Positions 47,257 to 59,489 of a stretch of 64,000 bases of DNA are shown here, piece after piece (position 1 is the first letter of the stretch; each line of letters opens with the position of its first letter). The notes under the pieces are model-generated. The model had not been told where the DNA came from and searched no databases. It saw only the letters and a list, made by a program, of their open reading frames with translations. Made by a program: the position numbers and the translations under genes. The stretch lies in assembly GCA_029891345.1 (NCBI GenBank), contig CM057005.1, positions 66,473,760-66,537,759 of the forward strand. Direction: 5' to 3'. The stretch is from Dryococelus australis (taxonomy: Eukaryota; Arthropoda; Insecta; Phasmatodea; Phasmatidae).

Positions 47257-47568
47257 TTAGACCACCGGTTTCACCACTGTTTTTTGGTCGGTAAGCCAAG
47301 GCACTTCTAGACTGGCGTACTCGCAGATGTTATCCGACGCAAAAACTTTTATAGTTGTTTTCATGTCCCTTGTGTGCACTTTAACACAAACTAAACCCTT
47401 AATTTCGCCTGTATGTTGGTTAATTGAATTACTGTAATTAACGAATTTCGATTTAATGAAGTAAAGTGAAGCGGCAACGTCAATCAAGGTGAGGCATGGA
47501 TGACTGTTTATTTGAACTGAAATTCTAATGAAACCATTGGGAAAACTGCTGATTTGCACAATGAGCAC
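47257..47568 (-). pseudogene. Possible retroelement aspartic protease fragment
   Basis: The frame contains FIRISVQINSHPCLTLIDVAASLYFI. Here LIDVAAS sits where retroelement proteases have a D-T/S-G-A active site, preceded by a typical beta strand and followed by FIKSKFV-like residues. The Gly of the active site is replaced by Ala. A following frame (46988-47299) has no recognised motif. No LTR pair was identified around it. Confidence 0.4.
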
Positions 47569-48029
47569 CTGCTGTGGGATTGGGTTCTTAGCATTTATCT
47601 AAGTTCGGGGGGTAAGCGGTATCTTGCTGGGTGTGTATTACTCCATGGAGCGTAGTCTAAAAGGCCCACCCACGCAGAGCACTTTTTCCTAGTGTTCCCC
47701 TCCACACCTACATAACGGACACGTGGTTCGCCCGATACTGAGGGAGAAATTGTCGTAGTATGCTCAGTACTGTATTTAGATACTACGCTAGAATCTCGCA
47801 TATCCATAGTAAATGGGCCAAAAGAATGCCAGCTAACCGAAAAACCAGGACTATAGCAAGATGTTAAAAAAAATTCTTTTAAACATCAAACAATGTTATA
47901 ATTTTACACATTATAAGCATAATAACCATGTATTAGAGGACAACAAATAAAAAAAATAACAGTTGCTGAAGAAATTACCTTACAGTTAACAAATTGTCTG
48001 AATTTACAAACAATACAGTACATACTTAC

Positions 48030-49620
48030 TCAAAAAAAGTTTAGTCTTGTGACAGTTTCAAGAAATTGATAGAAGTCTACTTCCCTGACGAGTTCCGTTT
48101 CTTCGCACCCACGTCTCGCCATCTTTACATCATCATTATATCCACTCCCGTAGCTTCTTGTTGCTCAACATATTTCATTGTAGGTTCTAGAGCCTTGGCT
48201 CCGTTATGTGAAACTCTGATAGGCTCAACAACTGGTGCTCGATCATCAATTTCTTTGTCACCGGAATTGACAAGAGCGACAATTTCTTCATCAGTTATTT
48301 CATATTGATCATCATCCTGCATCCAACTTTCAATTTCTTGCAAAGATGCAACCTCACATCCAACGATACGCGCCTCTGCATGCAGGCAGCCAGCCACCAG
48401 CATTTCGGGGGTGTGGTTGCGGGTCACTGCAGCTCAGGTTTCGCATGTTACCGCAGCTTGGGCAGCCTTCAACTTTGGTTCTTCACTCATTCAATATCCA
48501 TAATTTTAATTCACAAGAACCGTTGTTCTTTAGATGCCCAACACACCGCCCTCCCCCCTCCGCGAACCGCGACCAAAGCCCATGCATTACCTTGCAAATG
48601 TTTATCGGCTTCTCACCATTTTTACAGAGTTACCTCACCAGCAGGTTAAAGCAGTAAAATATTATATTTGTAACGTGTAGGCCCGAGAGCCTTGGTAAAT
48701 AAATGTAATATTTTAAGCACTGAAAACTGTTAATGTCGACATTATTTCGTGGCCTTTGCGCTCTTCGGGGCACAGGCCCTTAGAATATCCGCACCTTTTT
48801 CACCCAGTGTCTTAATGTGATTTTTTTTTATTCGATAATGTGCAAGTGCCATGTGAGTAAATGTAGGTGCGTGATTAGACGATAAATCACTGGATCAACC
48901 TGTCTGCGAGCTTTTGAATGCCGCAATATTACGTAACATGGATGTGTGACCTGACCCGAACAAGCCACTGCGCACAACACATTTGGAATAACTGAACAGC
49001 GCATTAATAAGGAGCAGCAGTCCAGGATAGCATTGGTCGTTGGCCAAATAACCATGGAAGAAACCTCGTCTCTACCGATTCGCACGACATCGTCCTCGAT
49101 GTCTGATAACATAGGTAAAATATTCAAAATTTCATATCTCCTTATATACTGCCACTACCCACTGAGGCAGCATGATACCACGTCACACTACAGGTAGAAA
49201 GGTTCCTTCAGTTTCATCTGTGATTTGCGGTCGTATTCTTTCATCTTTGCCTAGCAACTTCGTCACGAATTGGCAAGTGTTGGAGCCCTTACGCCAGCTC
49301 AGGCCGTTGCGACCCAATAATCAACATTCTTTACATTGATGCATTTCAGTTTTTCAATCAATCATTGTCGACAGTAGCTTCCTGCGATAGTTCCATTTTA
49401 AATTTACCAAAACACCCTGATCCAAAGATTGACATGACAGTTGCATTAGGAGGCAGAAACATTGCCTTAATGTCACAATCAAGAATCTCCGCTGCATTAG
49501 GGTGCATGGAACATTATCTAGCAACAAAATTGCTTTTCTCAGTAGGTTACTTACTTCCAAAAACCGCTCTGTTAGAGGAATTCTTAAAAAAAAAAAAAAA
49601 AAGTTATCAGTTAAATAAAC
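48030..49620 (-). pseudogene. Second Tigger/jerky-type transposase remnant
   Basis: Minus-strand pieces in the right order but different frames. First, 49354-49620 has a DDE block like ILLLDNVPC and SLDQGVLVNLKWNYRRKLL, where the LLLDN Asp and the DQGV motif are Tigger hallmarks. Second, about 49127-49010 has RDEVSSMVIW. Third, 48125-48427 is the acidic tail with YEITDEEIVALV, RVSHNGAKALEPTMKYVEQQ, continuing with a WRDVGAKKR-like basic segment near 48100. The N-terminal DNA-binding part is absent or unrecognisable. It is a different lineage from the copy at 35-36.7 kb. Confidence 0.7.
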
Positions 49621-49679
49621 GGAAAGGCGATATGAAACTGTCACACATTCGGGCTAGCCATTTTGAAGTGGACGGATAT

Positions 49680-52600
49680 ATATAAATGAATATATATATA
49701 TATACACATATATATGCTCTTAGAATCGATCCATGCTCGCTTTTCCGCATGAAGCATCACAGCAATGAGATGTCGCGCCTATCATGGGCCGAAATAACAA
49801 CCATGCTCGCCCTGCTGGGAATAATTAGTGTTACGAGAACATACTTTAGGGATAACCTAATATGCCTCGCATATCTTGGAAGTGTAAACAGAACATATAT
49901 AAGTAGCCCATATGAAAAAACACTTTCAAAAAAAATTATCTGAAATTCTGTTATGGAATCTTTAGAATCCTCTTTTGATAGATTTCCAATTGATGTACAG
50001 AACGAGTGGCAAACCTAGTTTTAACCCTGTCAAATATTAAAGAGAAAACTGAGGAAACTCGCAAAACCTGCTCTCTCTCACTTTCGGGAATAGATAAAAA
50101 CCCTGTTAAAAACACGACTATTATTTTCAATGCCAATAGCCGCTATATACATGACCACGATGACAGCCACAGTGTGTATCCATTTGTAATACAGGTTATA
50201 ACAGATTAGTGTGAAGGTGCTTTAAGTATATATGTAAATTAAATTTTGCAGTAAATCCTTTTCATTTGAGTGTTATGTTGGTAAAAAGTAAGAATATACT
50301 ACGAAACAGCTGTGCAACTGAACATTTGGAGACAAAATATTAATGTAACCTGAGTAGGTGCGATTCAAGTTTTTTTTTTTTTACAAGTTTTGAATAAATA
50401 CTGCTAAATAGTAATAATGAATAGAGAAGAATATCATGCAAATAATTCCCCTGCTAACGCTGTAGCAAAGACTCCAGTAGAGAAACCAAGGAAACAAAAT
50501 AGAAGACCTGAAACCTGTTAACTGAATTGTGCAAAGAAGGCAAGGTAAGAAAGGAGATTATATTACAGCTTAATATTCACTATCAAAATATTTTGTTCGA
50601 TAGCATATAAACAATGTAAATTAATAATTACTGGTAACGTATATAATTCGGCAGAATAATGGGTTTGGTTTTGTTGCAGGTATCGCACAAAAGGATCTCC
50701 AGTTAGGTCTTCTTGTAGACATAGAACTAAGGGCAGTTTTCAGAGTTTATCAGCTATCAATGCAGGACGCAAGAAGACTCCACCAAAAATACTATACAAA
50801 TGATGACCTTGGATCAAAGAAAAATTAAATCCTCTAACATTCGTCACTCATCTGCCAAAAGAAGTCTTTTACAAGAAGGTCAATCATGACAAGTAAGTAC
50901 ATGTTATTCCTTACCAAGGCATTACTGAACAGGTGAAAGTGCGTAGAAAAACATTCTCAGGTGTTCTAAATGAGTCGTGATTGTGTACAAAGACTGTGTC
51001 AAAATACCTTCAACATGGCGTGACTTCACCTGAAACTCGTGGAGGAGTCTGCCAAGTAGACAAGTTAGAATTGAAAAGGTAAGCAGTAAAATAATTCAGC
51101 TCTGATAACGCAATATACCGATAAATGTTCCACTTGCACGAGTCTCGAGAACAAAATCAATGAGGGACAAGAAAGTAAAACATCTTCGAAGTGAGCCATT
51201 GGCACACACAACACAAACCAAATAGCATCATTATTACATAACAGACTGAATCTTGAGGTCACTACAATCAGGCACTTTTCCGATGGCTATGATCGCCACA
51301 ATAAAAATTAAACCATAATAGGAATGCTCTCGCAATGGATGCTTTTGGAAGCACCTTGAAATTTTAATGACATAATCCTCCCGTTTCCAATTTCGTTCAA
51401 TCATATATACCCCCCTGACAGGGTATTTCGAAATTTGGAACAATACTAAAGACATGAAAGTACTATACAGATCATTGAAATATCTCCACGTTCATAAGAA
51501 GATCAGAAATAATTTTGGAAAAGAATGTACAGTCAGTGACGAAGTTATATTCACAGGAAATTTTAATCACCTAGAAAGTGGCACTTCCAATTTCAGAAAA
51601 CGACGAAGACCTGACTGACTTAGCCACAGACTCAAAATAGAGTTACGTAACAGTTTAGTTAACTTATGCAACAGCAGAATTTTAATGGCAATGTTAACCG
51701 GTCAAACTAAAAATAAAGCCACAAAAATAACAAAACGCATGCTTAAAGTTCAAAATTTCAATACTGTGCACTTTACACCATTCGAAAAGAGCACCTTCAC
51801 TTTAATGCTTAATAGTCTAAAAACAGTAATCACAATTAACACAGTGTATCAGAACTGGCATTAGAGCTGCTCAACTGCCCATGATAATATACCAGGTCTT
51901 CCATGTGAACTGGAACAAAGTCTTCCAATCATGTTTCGGATAAGATAATTTTGAAATACAGCAATATGGAAAAATTTGTTTTAGATATGCTGGAGAGTTT
52001 GGGTAGAGTACAATTTTTACAATATCTGACTTTATTACTTTCATATATTAGTATAAAGAGAACATCTGTATAGTAATTCAAGTGAAAGGTAGGTGGTGTA
52101 CTGAGACCCATGTTGTTTTCAAAGGTTTGTTTATCATGTTTATTAAATAAATTTGTAAACTAATACAATCAACTGGAAATTTCCAGCAATCATTTCATCA
52201 ATCGTCTCAACTTGTGGAGTCTGGTTGCTTAGGAAAATGCAAGATACACATAATTTGGGTGGATATTACCAACATTGCAAATATTTCTTTCTTCAAAAGT
52301 TATTACATCTTTTTTTCCATCCCTTTGCATTAGTTTCAAGCTAATATACATTAATATGAATCTGCTTTTTCTTAACACATTCACATAAACTGCAGGAAAA
52401 AAACTACATTTCCCCATCCCCCAACATATGTAAAGAAATATCTATCCATAAACAAAAACAGCAAATGGAGAATTTTTAACTGTGCCTGAACACAATACAA
52501 TAAATAACAAGCAGATGAAGCAGGAAAACTATCAAAAACTTAGACTAGCTTTATTGTACATGCATACAGATGCACACGAGGCAAAATCAATTGAAAGACT

Positions 52601-55600
52601 GAGAAATTTGTAAGGTAATGTTTATGTTAAGAACTGAATGTGAAAAAGACTAGTACTCTCTTTCTGCACAACTTTGTGGAATATTAAAGGCAATTTAAAA
52701 ATTTGAACATAATTCTGCCCCTCCCTTACCCGGGGGCCGCAATTATTTGATTCTAGATGGAAGCAGACAAGACTCAACAGCAGTTCCAGAGGCACATTTA
52801 AAAACGCTGGTCATAACAAAGAGTCAGTAAATATTTCCTGATTTCTTAATAAATGTGGTAGTATGGTGGTGATTCATCTTCATAGTTCCTCTAAAATAAA
52901 CACAAAACCCAAACAAACAAAGTGTTCAAAAAAAATCAAACTAAGATCAATTTATGATAATAAAATATTTTATTGTAAAAATAAAGTCTTGTACAATATC
53001 AAATACTATATTTTGCAATTTAGCCACTAGTGTGGGGGAGAAAAAAAACCCCCACAAGACTTTAATTTAAGAAAATAAAATAAAACTTACCTTTAGATGT
53101 ATAGCCACAAAACAAGTTATATTTATAGTTAGTTCGTTTCACATGACTTTGAAAAACGAGCTACTGTTTGTTAACAACTCTTCGTACTATCTCCACTCAG
53201 AACAATTTTCAACACTTTGAAGGTTCTGCTTGTGGTAGGATTGTAGATTTTTTTTATGTATCTTGTTGCTGTTCCACACCATTTCACAGAATAAAACAGT
53301 AAATATTTTCACTTAAGTAACAAAGTGCCAATCTATTCACTGTTACTAGAAATCTTATCGGCAAGGGCACATCAAACTCACTGAAGCGCAATGAACAAAA
53401 TATGTAAAAACTGGACATACATTAGGATTTCTGTTTGTTAATAATAATTTTGTAAAAAGTCTCATGATGGATGTTCATTTATCCCCTTACGTGGTTTACA
53501 TTAGCTTATGGCAATTAATTTTAACACAAGGTTTTATTTACTGGGGAAGTATGGACCTGCATCGGCACCACCTTTATAAAGATGTTGGATGTGGAGCGAT
53601 ACCTCAAAACCAACCCACAGCCCATCTGCAAATAGACATAATCAAAATGAACGACAAGACAATGTATCTCAGGAAATGGAGGCATGTACGCAGGTCACCA
53701 AATCGTACAAGTGCCCTTATCATAAACACGATGCTTGCCCAAATCCCTACAATTCAACATGTTAACAGCATGCTAACTTTCCTTCCCTCTGCCCAGACTT
53801 ACTATGCACAGCACCGAAATACTGCCTGGAAATAAATTGTAAGTGCACACAACAAAACACACAGGCTCATGAACATAATGCCTAGGTACCCGGAAAAATG
53901 GTGTTCTAAATTAGCAAATTTATATGAATTTTAAAAGAAATTGCTCTGACCTAATCAAACATATTTATTCATCTCCAATACTGATATTATTAACTAATAA
54001 TATTTTATTACCTTTGGACAGGAAATGAAAATAAACTAAACTTCACAGACAGTACACATCTGGCATATAGATGAAAAAATATTTTATGTATTGTTCAGGA
54101 AAAACACATGCATTCAAATAAACCAGAAACCTATTTTATACTCTTAACTAAACAAAAATAATTACATTATCAGTGTCCATCCAACAATTAAGACTATCAA
54201 CGATTCTACATACAGCAAGCCTTGTTGCAACACCAGTCATGTTTACCGGGAGCCCAACAGAAATGATAAATCTGTAATATGATATATTGGTTTTCGTATT
54301 ACAACTATTACAAATCCAATAATTCAATCCTTTCAAAATGAACGTAATTTGTGCAGCATCTAAAAACTGTACACTATAACGATAACTTGTAAGAACATAA
54401 GCAAGTCTAAAGAATTGTATATTAAAACAGAAATTTATGGTTTTCATTACATGAAAACACATAGATGGGGGGAAAACAGTTTAAAAACCACATCTAGTAC
54501 AAAACAACTTCCCAAAATTGCATTACGAAAAAAAAAAAAAAAAAAATTCCAACATGTACATTAATAAAATACAACTTCTGACAGATTTCATGATGAGTAC
54601 AATGAGAGCTGTACATTATCTGTGAATAAAGTTAAATTAATAAATGCAATAAATTGGGATTTTTTAATAATGTACAACTGTATACAATACGTTAAAAATA
54701 ATTTCAACCGAACTTTTTAAATAAAGTAGACATCACAAAATATTGCATACAATTGATTTTAATCGAAAACAAAATAAACGATACAAAACTTGAATATCAA
54801 ACTCTCTGAAAATGAAGAGACAGAACACAATAAGAATTTTGAATGTCCCACATGCACTCAATCAGCTGAGAGCACACAGAAAGAGTTTTAATAAGGCAGT
54901 GTGTTTAAAGTGAGCTAGAGAGAGAAGGGGAAGACTCGGCGATGGTATAAGTGAAACACACTACCCCTCCCCAACCAAACAGGTAAGCACACAGAAGGTC
55001 CAAGTACGCTATGTTGGTTGCAAGGACACTCGCTCCCTCCCTGTTAGCTGTGTAAGGGGAGGAAGCAAACACACTTCCAGAGTATCAATGAGGAAGGCAG
55101 ACAATAGCGCAATTCAAGCCACATATCTACACTAATGTCAACACAGTGCTCACGTGGCAAATGTACAATTGAAATAATTAACAATATTTCAATTAAAAAA
55201 GAGTGATGAGAAACAGATGAATATTATGTAGTTAAAATTCAATTTTGTTTGTCTTCAATATTCATTCAAAACCACATACTCTGATTTTCTCGTACACATA
55301 ACTTCTGTCTTGATTTAAGTTGCATACAAGGTCGGTGCCTAAGAATTATTACATGATAAAATGTGTCTTTTAGACCCTTACACAATATAGGTTTATTATT
55401 TGTAACGTATGGTAATACCAGTCGATGTTCAAAAATATTGGTGACAATGGAACATCAAGTATATGCTTCTCGACATACTGTAGTTTTTCGCTAAGATGCC
55501 GACCATTGAGTGGAATTAGTATTACACCAGATATAATTAAACAAACTTTAATCACAAAAAAAAAAGTGCAAAAAACAATCCCTTGTTAAAACGTGTTATG

Positions 55601-55800
55601 TTAATGCTTTCAAACGAAACCATTTGCTTCTAAACACTAGTGTTGACAGATGTAACTATTTAGAGTGACTGATAATATTGATAAAATTTCCACATTTGAA
55701 TTATTATTGTACATGCCCCACAATGATGACCATGAAGAGATCAGACTCGGTGGAGCAGTTGGCCGCTCTATGGTGCGATGCGTTTGACAGGGTAACTGTG
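49680..55800. other. Long AT-rich stretch with no recognised gene
   Basis: Short frames only. A 123-codon frame at 53464-53835 has no domain, signal or repeated family match. Small A-runs (54530-54546) and T-runs occur. Nothing supports a gene. Confidence 0.5.
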
Positions 55801-55826
55801 TGTCAACAAGTAAGTGCATGTTGCAT

Positions 55827-55853
55827 GAGGAGGGGGAGGGGGGGGGGGGGGGT
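55827..55853 (+). repeat. G-rich run
   Basis: GAGGAGGGGGAGGG followed by a run of G. It can support G-quadruplex-like pairing. Confidence 0.85.
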
Positions 55854-56289
55854 GGAGAGGAAAAACGGCAGCTTATTTTTTTTTTTTCGCAGACAGAAGT
55901 TTTCGTTTCAAGACATGAAATGGTAGAAAAAAAAAAAAAAACTCCAACTAACAAAGAAATTTCCGGGGTGCTTGTATACAGGAGGGGATTAAGCAAGGTA
56001 GAGTGGTAGTCTTAAACTGAAAGGGATGTGTAGCGGAACAGTCTTACCACATCTCTTACGCTTACATCTTTACTACTCTGTTCTATTTATCAGCACCTCC
56101 TTCAGCCCCATGTAAGACTAAAGATAACCAACAGTGAACAGGGGTGAAGAGATGAGGAGCAATTGTTTCTGTATAGTACTGTATAGTACATCGGACACTG
56201 CATAAAAGCAAAAATAAAAAAGGAAGTTGGTTGCCTAACTGAAAAATAAGCAAAAAGAAAAAAGCAAGAAAGGCTAGTGGAGAGCGTTG

Positions 56290-56550
56290 TAGAGGGGGGA
56301 GGCGGGTGGAGGAAAAGGGGGGGGCACAGGAAAAAGGGGGAGGCGGAGGAAGGGGAGAGAGGAAGGGTGGGAGGAGGGGGAGCGGTGGAAGGGGTGTGGG
56401 GGAGGGGTGTGGAGAGGGGGTGTGGAGGGAAGGGGGTGGGAGGGGAGGGGAGGAGAAAGGGGGAGGTAAAAAAGGGGGGTGGACGGAAAGGGGGAGGCGG
56501 TGGAGGAAAAAGGGGGGGGGGGAGGGGGGTGGCGGAAAGGGGGGAGGGGC
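56290..56550 (+). repeat. Long polypurine tract, G-rich minisatellite
   Basis: About 260 bases that are nearly all G and A on the plus strand, with scattered single T or C, built from irregular GGGGGAGG, GGTGGAGG and GGAAAAAGGGGG blocks. The encoded Gly/Arg/Glu-rich (plus) and Pro/Ser-rich (minus) frames are products of composition and not genes. Confidence 0.9.
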
Positions 56551-58658
56551 AACCTCGGAGCACACGTTTTTGCTTTTAAACCCAGCAGTTCAGTGATTGT
56601 ACAACATGCCACAATGTTTTAGCTATTAGAACCACGAGTTATTTAATTAAAGTATTTTCCAAAATTATCACAATCACCACCGCACATTAATGTAAAGATA
56701 GAATTATTTTTTACATAATTACCAACAAGGTTCCACACATTGCTGGTGCACTTTTATTTTTAAAAAAAAATTACCCCCCCTCACAGAACTAGCGCAAAAA
56801 TCATTGTCCGCCCATATAAGAGTATACAGCAATTTTGCATGCAGCGACCACTGAATATTAATTGTAGACATTGTTTATCAATAAAGGCATCTTCGATACA
56901 TCACGAGTCTACTGCACCATGAGCAATTAAGTGACTTTGCACAGAATAAGACTTGAAAACATACTGGCATGAAAGTGTTAAATATTTTGGAAACTTTTCC
57001 TTCCCCATAATGTACCTGTATACAAAATTTCTTTGCTATCTTAAGAGCACCAGCAATATCCATCAATTCTGCCACAGGAGGGCGAGCAAGCCAGCCACCT
57101 TCCCCTTACTATTAACAGTGGCAAGGATCCCTGCTTTCATTAAATAGAAAATAGAATAAGCAATGTACATCACGCGCTAGTATCCTATCTTGTGTGGCAC
57201 AAGTGCATTTTGCAATACAACTATACAGTCAACACTTGATTCCAACACCCCTGGAATAAGGACACAGAAAAATGGAACTTTTTTTACTGTTGAATTACAG
57301 CAATTGACAAGTCAGTGCTTTCAGATATTCATACCCTTCCAAAATTATTATTTAACATCCTCATGGCTAAAACCACAGTTTGGCAATTATTGGAAATTGC
57401 AAGTTATTCTGCCACTCTTCCTGTGAAGAAACATTTCCTTACCTCTTCATTCCTCTTCTACATTCAGGAAGTTCACAGTGTGAACCAACTTATCTCCAAA
57501 ACCTTTCAACTCATTCCCTTTCCTGATTCTTCCTTTTCAACGTACATCCCACAAATTGTTTCACTCTTAGTTATTTTTCATATTACTCCTTGTAAATAAA
57601 ATATGACAATGCAAAAAAGTCCTGCGCATTAAAATTTTTTTATTGTTCACAAAATCCATTTTCATACATGAAACCAATAAACGCCAAACATAAGAAGGAA
57701 ATGTGCATTAGCCTTTGTAGATACAGTTCAATGCTAAGTAGCATTAGGCTCATTTTTTGAGTATATTAAAACATTTTGCTGATTCTATTACTTTGACGTG
57801 TGAAAGATCAGACTGACTTGGCACGTTGGTCGAGGATTTTGTCCGGCAGACCAAACCTGGGGTAGTTTAGCTTGGATAGTCGGCGTGAAGCGAGAAGTGT
57901 TGGTTAGCATTTACATACTACAGCTTCATGGGCGTTGTGGTCGGGATAAGTTTCATCTAGACTTAATGGATTTAACCTACGCCGGAATGAAGATTCCACA
58001 GGTGTACTTCCACAGTCGCATTTCAGTAATCGTCAGAAACCCTTTTACTACAGGGCGACACGTAGGATTTACGCGGATACAAGGTGGGAAGGCCATTCAA
58101 GAACAGGAGCAGAAGCAACTGCCTGATGTCTGGCGGCACAGTCCTGTTCCACCTGCCTCTCCTGTGTTGGACGTAGTAGTGTGATCCACGGTTTGAGAGC
58201 AGAGTGAGCCAGGTATTGTTCCCTATGTTTTCTACCACTCCTCGCGAGGCATAGTACAACAATTGACAGCTTAGGTGATACTTTGACAATGTAACCCAAT
58301 AGTGGCTTGTTGGCAACAGCTCGATAAGAGTCCCCATTGATCCCCACAGTGTACGGGCTAATCAGGGACCTGGAACAGTGGGGACTGCCAAGTCTACTCG
58401 ATTTGTTCGCACTACAATGAATGGCAAAACTTCAGGCTATGGTGACCACACACTGACAGGGTAAGTGGTGAGAAATAACAGTCTGTCAACCCTCCCGATG
58501 TGACTGTGTTTCTAGTGGTTGTGGCATCTGCGTTTCTCCCCACGAGCACGGACGTAGTGCTATTGCGAGACCATGAAAAAACAGGTAGCCGTCGAATATG
58601 TATGTCTTCTGACGTGCAGACCCCCAAAAGGGTTCCACAGTCAGGCTAACTCAGTTTA

Positions 58659-58680
58659 GTTTATTGAATATTCAATAAAC
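58659..58680. repeat. Perfect 22-bp palindrome
   Basis: Half-site GTTTATTGAAT followed directly by ATTCAATAAAC, with no loop. Confidence 0.8.
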
Positions 58681-59132
58681 ACATGATCCGTGCTACTATC
58701 AAACCATGGAGGGATGAAGGTAACTGCAGTTCCAGGTGTAGGCAACCTGGTTCTAAGTTAAAAGGGGAATAGCTGATTCTAGACGAGACAAAATGAGGCT
58801 GCATATGTATGTTCGCGTTTGTTGGTAGAGACGTAGTAAAAAGCCACTGGGGGCATACTTGAAGTTTCCAAGATCTCAGGAGGTCCCAACACTGAGTTAG
58901 GTGGGATGTGATGAGAGAGGATGTGCAAGAATGACTCGCGAGCCCGGCAGCGCCCGCACTTCTATAATAGAAGCTTGTAGACTGCCAACGCGGGCGGCTG
59001 GGAGGGCATGACGACCTGCCCCGGTTGGTGTGGGAAAACTGGTCAGCATTTCTGCTTCGTGCCTCCGCAGTGGCGCTTGGCTTTGTCTGAGCAGCTTGTA
59101 CGCTAATATTGGCACGGGAGTGAAGAGGAAAA

Positions 59133-59133
59133 G

Positions 59134-59162
<29 letters not shown>
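59133..59162 (+). repeat. Poly(G) run of 30
   Basis: Thirty uninterrupted G. Such runs are also prone to sequencing or assembly length error. Confidence 0.9.
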
Positions 59163-59165
<3 letters not shown>

Positions 59166-59489
59166 TGCTGGACTGATTTTCTCCTTGTGAAGAGAATCCG
59201 ATCACTAGTTCCTGTTGCCTGTACAATAGGCAACATTTCTCACACTTCTGTACTAGTGGAAGAAGTACTCTTGGCGATAAAAGGGTACCATACCGACCAA
59301 GATGTACGTGCCAGAGGCAGCATATATTGTTCTATTAGCACAAAACATTCCAGCCACAACCCTACACCTGCAACCCAGGAAATATGGGATTGCATACCAC
59401 ACAATGTAAATAAACTGCCTCCACCAAAGCGTGATAAAGCATTATTTTATCACCACTTACTGAAAAGAATTACATTGGTATAACTGCTA

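Larger units (their letters stand above)
57800..59480. other. GC-balanced stretch without recognised gene
   Basis: Higher GC than its surroundings with several frames of 60-190 codons, none with a domain. The longest (58661-59236 minus) is inflated by the poly-G tract read as Pro. It may be repeat-derived or untranslated sequence. Confidence 0.4.

Noticed and set aside
53464..53835. 123-codon plus-strand frame
   Set aside because: No recognisable domain, signal peptide or splice context, and its length is within chance for a 64 kb AT-rich window.
56083..56612. Pro/Ser-rich frames of 112-160 codons on the minus strand and Gly/Arg-rich frames on the plus strand
   Set aside because: They arise from the polypurine tract, are open in several frames at once, and have no start context or conserved motif.
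56990..57090. Minus-strand mini-exon candidate (acceptor CTCCTGTGGCAG, donor ATACAG|GTACAT, about 54 nt)
   Set aside because: Short, no protein similarity recognised, and similar splice-like borders occur by chance in this much sequence.
58661..59236. 191-codon minus-strand frame with poly-Pro
   Set aside because: The openness depends on the 30-base G run. The rest shows no domain or codon pattern.
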